Part shown: positions 1 to 6,064 of the stretch, piece by piece
Numbering within the stretch: position 1 is the first letter of the stretch
How the letters are laid out: the number at the start of each line of letters is the position of its first letter
Assembly: GCA_030151165.1 (NCBI GenBank)
Contig: JASLEM010000504.1
Location: 1 to 6,064 of the forward strand
DNA from: Burkholderiaceae bacterium
GTDB lineage: Bacteria > Pseudomonadota > Gammaproteobacteria > Burkholderiales > Burkholderiaceae
Length of the DNA stretch: 6,064 bases
Direction of reading: 5' to 3'
Position numbers and translations under genes: made by a program
Notes under the pieces: generated by a model
What the model saw: only the letters and a program-made list of their open reading frames with translations
Database searches by the model: none
What the model was told of the DNA's origin: nothing

Positions 1-2803
1 CGGCCGCCCGAACCTCGGCGGCTACTTCCGCGTGTTCGAGCAGGACGTGGCCGGCGTGACGCGCGGCTATCACAAGCCGATCATGATCGCGGGCGGCCTC
101 GGCGCGATCCGCGGCGACCTGACGCACAAGATCGAGTTCCCCGCCGGCACGCTGCTGATCCAGCTCGGCGGCCCCGGCATGCGCATCGGCATGGGCGGCG
201 GCGCCGCCAGCTCGATGGCGGCCGGCACCAACACCGCCGCGCTCGACTTCGACTCCGTCCAGCGCGGCAACCCCGAAATCCAGCGCCGCGCGCAGGAAGT
301 CATCAACCAGTGCTGGCAGCTGGGCGAGGGCAACCCGATCCTCGCGATCCACGACGTCGGTGCCGGCGGCCTGTCGAACGCGTTCCCCGAGCTCGCCGAA
401 GGCGCGGGCGTCGGCGCGACGTTCGACCTGCGCTGCGTGCCGCTCGAGGAATCCGGCCTCGCGCCCAAGGAAGTCTGGTGCAACGAGAGCCAGGAGCGCT
501 ACGTCCTCGCGATCGCGCCGGAATCGCTGCCGATGCTCGAGGCCTTCGCCGCGCGCGAGCGCTGCCCGCTGGCGGTCGTCGGCCGCGCGACGGGCGAGGC
601 GTCGCTGGTGCTGGAGGACGGCCCGGACGGCGAGCGCGCGATCGACATGCCGATGGACGTGCTGTTCGGCAAGCCGCCGAAGATGCTGCGTGACGTCACG
701 CGCGTCGAGCGCAAGGAAGCGCCGCTCGCTCTGAGCGGGGTCTCCCTCGACCAGGCGGCGCTCGACGTGCTGCGCCATCCGACGGTCGCCTCCAAGCGCT
801 TCCTCATCACGATCGGCGACCGCACCGTCGGCGGCCTGTCGCACCGCGACCAGATGGTCGGCCCGTGGCAGGTGCCTGTCGCCGACGTCGCCGTGACGCT
901 GGCCGACTTCAAGGGCTTCGCCGGCGAGGCGATGAGCATGGGCGAGCGCACGCCGCTGGCCGCGCTCGACGCGCCGGCCTCGGGCCGCATGGCGGTCGCG
1001 GAAGCCATCACCAACCTGCTGGCCGCGCCGATCGAGCTGTCGCGCGTCAAGCTGTCGTGCAACTGGATGGCCGCGTGCGGCGAACCGGGCGAGGACGCCG
1101 CGCTGTACGACACCGTGCGCGCCGTCGGCATGGCGCTGTGCCCCGCGCTCGGCATCAGCGTGCCGGTCGGCAAGGACAGCCTGTCGATGCGCACGAAGTG
1201 GAGCGAGAACGGCCAGACGAAGCAGGTCGTCGCGCCGGTCTCGCTGATCGTGTCGGCGTTCGCGAGCGTCGCGGACGTCCGCGGCACGCGCACGCCCGAG
1301 CTCGCGGCCGTCGACTCGGTGCTGATCCTGGTCGACCTCGGCCGCGGCCAGCATCGCCTGGGCGGCTCGGTGCTCGCGCAGACGCTGCAGCAGTTCGGCG
1401 ACGCCGTGCCCGACCTCGACGATCCGAAGCTGCTGGTGTCGCTGGTCGACGCCGTCAACGCGCTGCGCGCGCAAGGCACGCTGCTCGCGTACCACGACCG
1501 CAGCGACGGCGGCCTGTGGGCGGCCGCCTGCGAGATGGCCTTCGCGGGCCACACCGGGCTGAGCCTCAACGTCGACATGCTGGTGACCGACGGCACCGGC
1601 ATCGACGACAGCCGCGCCGACACCGGCGACGCCAAGAACTGGGCGACGCAGGTCGGCGAGCGCCGCAACGAGCAGACGCTGAAGGCGCTGTTCAACGAGG
1701 AGCTCGGCGCCGTGATCCAGGTGCCGGCCGCGCAACGCGATGCGACTTTTGCCCTCCTGCGCGCGCACGGCCTGTCCGCGCACAGCCACGTGATCGGCAA
1801 GCCGAACGACCGCGGCGTGGTCGAGATCTGGCGGGATGCGAAGTCCGTCTTCAGCCGCACGCTCACCGAGCTGCAGCAGGCGTGGGACGAACCGTCGTGG
1901 CGTATCTCGCAGCTGCGCGACAACCCGGCCTGCGCCGACAGCGAACACGCGCTGGCCGGCGCGCAGGACGACCCGGGCCTGCACGTCGCGCTGACCTTCG
2001 ATCCGAAGGAAGACGTCGCCGCGCCGTTCCTGAACCTGGCGCGCCCGAAGGTCGCGATCCTGCGCGAGCAGGGCGTCAACAGCCACGTCGAGATGAGCTA
2101 CGCGATGTCGCGCGGCGGCTTCGACACCTACGACGTCCACATGAGCGACCTGCACTCGGGCCGCGTCGCGCTCGAGCAGTTCAAGGGCTTCGTCGCCTGC
2201 GGCGGCTTCAGCTACGGCGACACGCTCGGCGCCGGCGAGGGCTGGGCGCGCTCGGTGATGTTCAACCCGGTGCTCGCGCAGCAGTTCGAGGCCTTCTTCG
2301 GCCGCGACGACACCTTCGCGCTCGGCGTCTGCAACGGCTGCCAGATGCTGGCGGCGTTGTCGCCCATCATCCCGGGCGCGCAGGACTGGCCGAAGTTCAC
2401 GCGCAACCGCAGCGAACAGTTCGAGGCGCGGCTGTCGCAGGTCGAGGTGCTCGAGTCGCCGTCGATCTTCTTCCAGGGCATGCAGGGCAGCCGCCTGCCG
2501 ATCGCCGTCGCCCACGGCGAGGGGTACGCGGACTTCTCGCAGCGCGGAAACGCCGCGAAGGTGCACGCCGCGATGCGCTTCGTCGACCACCACGGCCGGC
2601 CGACCGAGGCCTACCCGCTGAACCCGAACGGCAGCCCGGGCGGCCTCACCGCCGTGACCACCGCCGATGGCCGCTTCACGGCGATCATGCCGCACGCCGA
2701 GCGCGTGTTCCGCAACGTGCAGATGAGCTGGAGCGGCGGCGACGCCTCGGCGCCCAGCCCGTGGGCGCGGATGTTCGGCAACGCGCGACGCTGGGTCGGC
2801 TGA
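1..2803 (+). CDS. purL: Phosphoribosylformylglycinamidine synthase (FGAM synthase), large single-chain form, 5'-truncated by window edge
   Basis: This cytoplasmic enzyme of de novo purine synthesis converts FGAR, glutamine and ATP to FGAM. The reading frame is open from base 2 (first residues GRPNLGGYFR), so the gene starts left of the window. The 933 residues present compare with about 1,300 in the family, so the N-terminal region and part of the first synthetase unit are missing. Visible motifs, in fragment numbering, are the glycine-rich GGPGM...GGGAASSMA (56-73), HDVGAGGLSN (117-126) and NESQERYVL (161-169). Further on are MVGPWQVPVA, VGKDSLSM and HDRSDGGLW of the second PurM-like unit. 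A class I glutaminase domain runs from about 681 to the end, with nucleophile Cys777 in GVCNGCQM and His898/Glu900 in PHAERVF. The match to E. coli PurL as I remember it is continuous, with no frameshift. About 33 extra residues lie near 528-560, just before ALFNEELG. The next gene starts six bases after the stop. Confidence 0.97.
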   Translation, partial: GRPNLGGYFRVFEQDVAGVTRGYHKPIMIAGGLGAIRGDLTHKIEFPAGTLLIQLGGPGMRIGMGGGAASSMAAGTNTAALDFDSVQRGNPEIQRRAQEVINQCWQLGEGNPILAIHDVGAGGLSNAFPELAEGAGVGATFDLRCVPLEESGLAPKEVWCNESQERYVLAIAPESLPMLEAFAARERCPLAVVGRATGEASLVLEDGPDGERAIDMPMDVLFGKPPKMLRDVTRVERKEAPLALSGVSLDQAALDVLRHPTVASKRFLITIGDRTVGGLSHRDQMVGPWQVPVADVAVTLADFKGFAGEAMSMGERTPLAALDAPASGRMAVAEAITNLLAAPIELSRVKLSCNWMAACGEPGEDAALYDTVRAVGMALCPALGISVPVGKDSLSMRTKWSENGQTKQVVAPVSLIVSAFASVADVRGTRTPELAAVDSVLILVDLGRGQHRLGGSVLAQTLQQFGDAVPDLDDPKLLVSLVDAVNALRAQGTLLAYHDRSDGGLWAAACEMAFAGHTGLSLNVDMLVTDGTGIDDSRADTGDAKNWATQVGERRNEQTLKALFNEELGAVIQVPAAQRDATFALLRAHGLSAHSHVIGKPNDRGVVEIWRDAKSVFSRTLTELQQAWDEPSWRISQLRDNPACADSEHALAGAQDDPGLHVALTFDPKEDVAAPFLNLARPKVAILREQGVNSHVEMSYAMSRGGFDTYDVHMSDLHSGRVALEQFKGFVACGGFSYGDTLGAGEGWARSVMFNPVLAQQFEAFFGRDDTFALGVCNGCQMLAALSPIIPGAQDWPKFTRNRSEQFEARLSQVEVLESPSIFFQGMQGSRLPIAVAHGEGYADFSQRGNAAKVHAAMRFVDHHGRPTEAYPLNPNGSPGGLTAVTTADGRFTAIMPHAERVFRNVQMSWSGGDASAPSPWARMFGNARRWVG

Positions 2804-2809
2804 CGGCCG

Positions 2810-4171
2810 ATGAGCCAGGACGCGGCGTCCCCCATCAGCGCGCGCATCGAGACCGCGAAGGCGCGGCTCACGAGCATCGTCGGGCGCGGGCTGCCGATCA
2901 GCATCGGCCTGATCCTGGTCGTGAGCCTGGTCGCCGGGGCCCTGGCGTTCCTGTTCCTCAACTCCGCGCCGCCGACCACGCTGACGATGACCAGCGGGCC
3001 GGACGGCAGCGCGTACCGCTCGATCGCCGAGCAGTACCGCAAGATCCTCGCGCGCGAGGGCGTGACGCTGAAGATCCTCGCGTCGCAGGGCTCGCGCGAC
3101 AACCTCGCGCGCCTGGCGGACAGGAAGGAGAAGGTCGACGTCGGCTTCGTCGTCGGCGGCGAGGCCGCGCCCGAAGGCGGCCCGCGCCTCGTCTCGCTCG
3201 GGAGCGTGTCGTACCAGCCGCTGATGATCTTCTATCGCGGCAAGCCCAAGGTGCTGCTGTCCGAGTTCAGGCAGCAACGGCTCGACATCGGCCTCGAGGG
3301 CAGCGGCGCGTCGGCGCTGGCGCAGGCACTGCTCACGGCCAACGGGATCAAGGCGGGCGACGGCACGCAGATCGGCCATCGCGAGCCGGAGGCGTCGATC
3401 AAGGCGTTGCTGGACGGCAAGATCGACGCGTTGTTCGCGATGAGCGACTCCACACCCACCGCGATGCTGCGCGAGCTGCTGCGCGACGAGAACATCCACC
3501 TCTTCAGCTTCGTGCAGGCCGAGGGCTACACGCACCGCATCACGTACCTCAACAAGCTCGTGCTGCCGCGCGGCGCGATCGACTTCGGCGAGGACATCCC
3601 CGCCGAGGACGTGACGCTGGTCGCGCCGACCGTCGAGCTCGTCGCGCGCGAGAGCCTGCACCCGGCGCTGTCCGACCTGCTGCTCGAGGCTGCGCGCGAG
3701 GTGCACGGGCGCGCGGGCCTGTACAAGAAGGCGGGCGAGTTCCCGACGCCGGTCGAGCACGACTTCCCCATCAGCGCCGACGCCTCGCGCTACTACGCCT
3801 CGGGCCGCAGCTTCCTCTACCGCACGTTCCCGTTCTGGATCGCGAGCCTGATCGAGCGCATCCTGGCGGTCGTCGTGCCGGTGACGATCATCCTGATCCC
3901 CGGCATCAAGATCGCGCCGGCGATCTTCCGCTGGCGCGTGGTGTCGCGCATCTACCGCTGGTACGCGGTGCTGCAGCGCATCGAGCGCGACTCGTACCAG
4001 TCGGCGCTCGACGCCACGCGCTGCGACGACCTGCTGCACCGCCTCGGGCACGTGGAGGCCACGGTGATGAAGCTCGTGGTGCCGCCGGCCTACGGCGATC
4101 TGCTGTACGACCTGCGCGGCCACATCGCGGTCGTGCGCGAGAGCCTCATCGCGCGCCGCGCGGCGCTGTGA
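2810..4171 (+). CDS. TAXI-family TRAP transporter solute-receptor-like protein, anchored at both ends in the inner membrane
   Basis: The 453-residue product has the TAXI type of periplasmic solute-binding domain, about residues 55-325. The signs are GPDGSAYRSIAEQY near the start, the following QGSRDNLARL, and LDIGLEGSGASALAQALLTANGI (159-181). There is no cleavable signal peptide or lipobox. A transmembrane helix at about 30-50 follows a basic N-terminus and a second lies at about 345-368. After it comes a basic segment (FRWRVVSRIYRWY) and a hydrophilic tail to residue 453. The positive-inside rule puts both ends in the cytoplasm and the binding domain in the periplasm. Classical TAXI receptors are soluble and are encoded with DctM/DctQ-type permeases; none is in this window. 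The ATG lies six bases after the purL stop with no strong ribosome site, so translation may be coupled to purL. Ligand and role are unknown; it could be a transporter receptor or a membrane sensor. Confidence 0.85.
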   Translation: MSQDAASPISARIETAKARLTSIVGRGLPISIGLILVVSLVAGALAFLFLNSAPPTTLTMTSGPDGSAYRSIAEQYRKILAREGVTLKILASQGSRDNLARLADRKEKVDVGFVVGGEAAPEGGPRLVSLGSVSYQPLMIFYRGKPKVLLSEFRQQRLDIGLEGSGASALAQALLTANGIKAGDGTQIGHREPEASIKALLDGKIDALFAMSDSTPTAMLRELLRDENIHLFSFVQAEGYTHRITYLNKLVLPRGAIDFGEDIPAEDVTLVAPTVELVARESLHPALSDLLLEAAREVHGRAGLYKKAGEFPTPVEHDFPISADASRYYASGRSFLYRTFPFWIASLIERILAVVVPVTIILIPGIKIAPAIFRWRVVSRIYRWYAVLQRIERDSYQSALDATRCDDLLHRLGHVEATVMKLVVPPAYGDLLYDLRGHIAVVRESLIARRAAL

Positions 4172-4183
4172 CCGGGCCTGCCG

Positions 4184-4873
4184 TCAGATCTGGTAGACCG
4201 CGTTGTCGAACCACTTCAGCACGTTCAGGTCCTCGCCGAGGTCGATCATCCGGTCGTGCGCGCAGACGCCCTTCGTGATCTGCGCGTAGAAGCGCCAGGT
4301 GTCGTCCTCCTGGCGCTGGCCGAACACGAAGGCCGAGCTCTCGCGGCCGCGGGACTGGCCGCCATAGTCGTGGAGCTTGGTCCGTCCTTCGATCTTCATG
4401 TACGGAGTCGTCTTGGCGATGACCTCCTTGCTGTCCGAGATCGACAGGCTGCGCGCGCGCTGGCCTGGCCCCGGCACGAAGTCCTCCCGGCGCTCCGCCT
4501 CGTCGCGCTTGAGCGGCGAGGGGATGTCGCCGGCGGTGTGCCCGACGCGCGGCGAGGTGCTGTTCTCGCCCTCGATCACCTTGAAGCGGCAGTTGGTGAG
4601 ATGCGACGTGAAGAAATACTTGACGTCCTTTTCGCCGCCGAGCGTCATCGTCATCGCCTTCTGCGACTGCCACGGCAGGTAGTACGCGCGGATCTTCTCG
4701 GTGGCGCTGCTGCCGGCGACGTACAGCCAGCGCGCGTTGCCCGTGACCGAGCGCAACTCGAAGTCGTGGACGCCCGGCGTGATGACGGCCTTGTCGGTCT
4801 CGACCGGCACGATGAGCACGTGAGACTCCAGGAACGTGATGGGATAGTTGCTGAATTCGGCGGTGTCGGCCAT
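4184..4873 (-). CDS. Uncharacterised 229-residue protein with a CheD/CNF1/BLF1-like Thr-Cys-His motif; candidate protein deamidase
   Basis: I do not recognise a named family. The ATG at 4873 is chosen because GAGGGA lies eight bases upstream, and no earlier in-frame start has comparable support. The frame stays open much further upstream, but there it runs antisense-free across the amidase gene in a different frame and is not coding. The protein has no signal peptide or membrane segment. Residues 15-100 alternate hydrophobic residues as in a beta-rich fold. Thr89, Cys95 (in LTNC) and His112 (in PRVGH) are spaced 6 and 17. From memory, the catalytic triads are Thr21/Cys27/His44 in Thermotoga CheD and Thr88/Cys94/His106 in BLF1. 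A hydrophilic, charged linker (about 118-150) precedes a C-terminal part with SSAFVFGQRQ and WRFYAQITKG. There is a second cysteine at 204. Codons ending in A/T are somewhat commoner than in the neighbours. The coding frame is secure; the deamidase idea is inference. Confidence 0.85.
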   Translation of the reverse strand: MADTAEFSNYPITFLESHVLIVPVETDKAVITPGVHDFELRSVTGNARWLYVAGSSATEKIRAYYLPWQSQKAMTMTLGGEKDVKYFFTSHLTNCRFKVIEGENSTSPRVGHTAGDIPSPLKRDEAERREDFVPGPGQRARSLSISDSKEVIAKTTPYMKIEGRTKLHDYGGQSRGRESSAFVFGQRQEDDTWRFYAQITKGVCAHDRMIDLGEDLNVLKWFDNAVYQI

Positions 4874-4881
4874 GGCGCGCG

Positions 4882-4887
4882 TCCCTC
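4882..4887 (-). promoter_or_regulatory. Shine-Dalgarno sequence (GAGGGA) that fixes the start of the 229-residue protein
   Basis: Read on the minus strand, GAGGGA stands eight bases before the ATG at 4873, a normal spacing. It is the clearest ribosome-binding site in the window and separates the true start from the long upstream stretch of the same open frame. Confidence 0.7.
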
Positions 4888-4888
4888 G

Positions 4889-4916
4889 ATGGCGCCGCCA
4901 GCCGGCGGCGCGCCAT
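4889..4916 (-). repeat. GC-rich inverted repeat (hairpin) in the leader of the 229-residue protein gene
   Basis: The arms ATGGC+GCCGCC (4889-4899) and GGCGGC+GCCAT (4904-4909 and 4912-4916) can form an 11-bp stem with a 4-base loop and a 2-base bulge (4910-4911). In the minus-strand transcript the hairpin ends one base before the Shine-Dalgarno sequence of the downstream gene. No T-run follows on either strand, so it is not a canonical intrinsic terminator. It could limit ribosome access, mark the 3' end of the amidase message, or be chance in DNA of this GC content. No convincing -35/-10 pair was found in the surrounding gap (4874-4980). Confidence 0.4.
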
Positions 4917-4980
4917 TGTGCGGCGATGGGGACGCCGGGCGCCATCCGTCGCATCAGGGGGGCAGGAACCCTCGGACGGC

Positions 4981-6064
4981 TCAGGCGGGGACGGCCGGCG
5001 ACGACGGCGCCGCGACATGCACGCCCGGCCGCCGCCCACCGTTCCACTGTCCGCCCAGTGCGCGCTCGACCTGCGCCGCCAGTTGCAGCAGCAGCCCGTC
5101 GTTCGCCTGCCGCGCCTGCGCCTGGATGCCCAGCGGCAGACCGCTCTCCTGCGTCGCCATCGGCAGCGAGATCCCCGGCAGGCCGCACAGGTTGGCCAGC
5201 GGCGTGTAGGCGAAGTTCTGCCAGAGGTGCGCGAACCAGTCGTGCACGGACGGGTTGGTGCTGCTCGTGAGGTACGCGGTCGCGCCGATCGTCGGCGTGG
5301 GCAGCGCGGTGACGGGCGTGAGCAGGATGTCCCAGCCCTCGAAGAACGCGCCGAACGCGCGCGAGGTGGTGTTGAACATCGCCTGCATCCGCGCGCGCTC
5401 GGTGTACGACGTGTGCAGGCCGGCTTCCCAGATCTTGATGTTGATCGGCTCGAGCAGTTCGCGCGGCGCCTGCTCGAGGCCCAGGCGCTCGAGATGGCCG
5501 GCGATGACCTGCGCGAAATTGCTGATGTAGCAGAGCGTCTGCGCCGCGAACGCGCCGCGGAAGTCCACCGCCGGCAAGGCCCACTCGACGTGGTGGCCCA
5601 GGCCTTCGAGGAAGCGGCCCGCGCGCTCGAGCTCGGCGACGAAATGCGGCGTCGCGCGGTAGTCGCCCCACTCGTGCGAGAGCGCGATGCGCAGCCGGCC
5701 GGGGTCGCGGCCGATCAGTGCCGTGTACGGCTCGGATGGCGTCCAGAACGGCATGAACTCGCCCGGCGCGCCGCCGCGGCAGTGGTCGACGAAGGCGGCG
5801 GTGTCGCGCACCGTGCGGCTGTGGCAGCCCTGGATCGACACCAGGCCCGACAGGTCCGACAGCCCCGGCGCGAGCGAGAACACGCCGCGCGAGACCTTCA
5901 GCCCGATGTTGCCGGTCGCGCCCGCCGGGATGCGGATCGAGCCGCCGCCGTCGGTCGCGTGCGACATCGGCAGCACGCCCGACGCCACGACCGCCGCCGT
6001 GCCGGCCGACGATCCGTTCGTCGTGTAGTCGGTGCGCCACGGGTTGCGCGTGACGTGCAGCGCG
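4981..6064 (-). CDS. Amidase-signature family hydrolase, N-terminus cut off by the window edge
   Basis: Enzymes of this family hydrolyse carboxamide bonds with a Ser-cisSer-Lys triad. The frame enters from the right edge (first full codon ends at 6063) and runs 360 residues to the stop at 4981. In fragment numbering, NGSSAG (16-21) carries the cis-serine Ser18, and ATDGGGSIRIPA carries the nucleophile Ser42, at the usual spacing of 24. The lysine and about 100-150 N-terminal residues lie outside the window. Family-typical segments follow: IGLKVSRG, the LLTPVTALPTPTIG stretch, and LANLCGLPGISLPMA...GLPLGIQAQA near the C-terminus. It ends in a short Pro/Ala/Ser-rich tail. The HATDGGGSIRIPA block recalls 6-aminohexanoate-cyclic-dimer hydrolase (NylA)-type amidases, but substrate cannot be assigned from sequence. 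It is not the GatA subunit in any evident context: no gatB/gatC is nearby. It lies upstream of the 229-residue gene on the same strand. Confidence 0.93.
   Translation of the reverse strand, partial: ALHVTRNPWRTDYTTNGSSAGTAAVVASGVLPMSHATDGGGSIRIPAGATGNIGLKVSRGVFSLAPGLSDLSGLVSIQGCHSRTVRDTAAFVDHCRGGAPGEFMPFWTPSEPYTALIGRDPGRLRIALSHEWGDYRATPHFVAELERAGRFLEGLGHHVEWALPAVDFRGAFAAQTLCYISNFAQVIAGHLERLGLEQAPRELLEPINIKIWEAGLHTSYTERARMQAMFNTTSRAFGAFFEGWDILLTPVTALPTPTIGATAYLTSSTNPSVHDWFAHLWQNFAYTPLANLCGLPGISLPMATQESGLPLGIQAQARQANDGLLLQLAAQVERALGGQWNGGRRPGVHVAAPSSPAVPA

Noticed and set aside
499..2079. 526-codon minus-strand open frame opposite purL
   Set aside because: The product is Ser/Arg/Ala-rich without any motif and lies antisense to strongly conserved purL coding sequence.
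4153..4166. Perfect 14-base palindrome of G and C at the end of the TAXI gene, as a possible terminator between the convergent genes
   Set aside because: It lies inside coding sequence (the Arg-Arg-Ala-Ala end), gives only a short stem, and no T-run follows. Such palindromes are expected by chance at this GC content.
865..4278. Very long plus-strand open frame (over 1,100 codons) spanning purL and the TAXI gene
   Set aside because: Its product is a low-complexity Arg/Ala/Gly-rich string, typical of an off-frame reading of GC-rich genes. The purL and TAXI frames over the same bases match real families.
4911..4980. Possible sigma-70 promoter for the 229-residue gene (CACAAT as a -10 box on the minus strand)
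   Set aside because: No -35-like hexamer stands 16-18 bases upstream, and the -10 match is only four of six.
4256..5209. Plus-strand open frame opposite the 229-residue gene and the end of the amidase gene
   Set aside because: No motif, biased composition and no ribosome site. The minus-strand genes explain this stretch better.
4874..6040. Upstream extension of the 229-residue protein's open frame, which would make a 618-residue protein
   Set aside because: The extra part is an Arg/Ala/Gly-rich shadow of the amidase gene in another frame. The GAGGGA site and the change to normal composition both fall at the ATG at 4873.

Overview
The window looks like a piece of a high-GC (around 70%) betaproteobacterial chromosome. 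The best match is the order Burkholderiales, probably near the Comamonadaceae/Leptothrix-Rubrivivax group. This rests on the PurL sequence, including a lineage-type insert, on the strong G/C preference at third codon positions, and on the kind of TAXI protein present. It is an inference from remembered sequences, not a database result. No RNA genes, insertion sequences, CRISPR arrays or phage genes were seen.

Layout. Positions 1-2803 (+) hold the C-terminal ~70% of purL, the large single-chain FGAM synthase of purine biosynthesis; its start lies left of the window. Six bases after its stop, 2810-4171 (+) encodes a membrane-anchored TAXI-type TRAP solute-receptor protein with a second, C-terminal transmembrane segment and a basic cytoplasmic tail. 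Only 12 bases separate its stop from the stop of the convergent gene at 4184-4873 (-), a 229-residue protein with no obvious annotation. After a 107-base gap, 4981-6064 (-) encodes most of an amidase-signature hydrolase, cut by the right edge of the window.

How they relate. purL and the TAXI gene are probably co-transcribed, although their functions have no evident link. The two leftward genes may form a second unit (amidase first, small protein second) or be transcribed separately. The gap between them holds a GC-rich hairpin and a clear Shine-Dalgarno sequence.

The most interesting object is the 229-residue protein. Residues 89-112 show Thr-x5-Cys ... His with spacings of 6 and 17, in the context LTNC ... 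PRVGH. This resembles the Thr-Cys-His arrangement of the CheD / CNF1 / BLF1 glutamine-deamidase fold, and the spacings equal those I remember for Thermotoga CheD. It is therefore a candidate undescribed protein deamidase. That is a motif-level hypothesis that needs structure prediction and profile searches.
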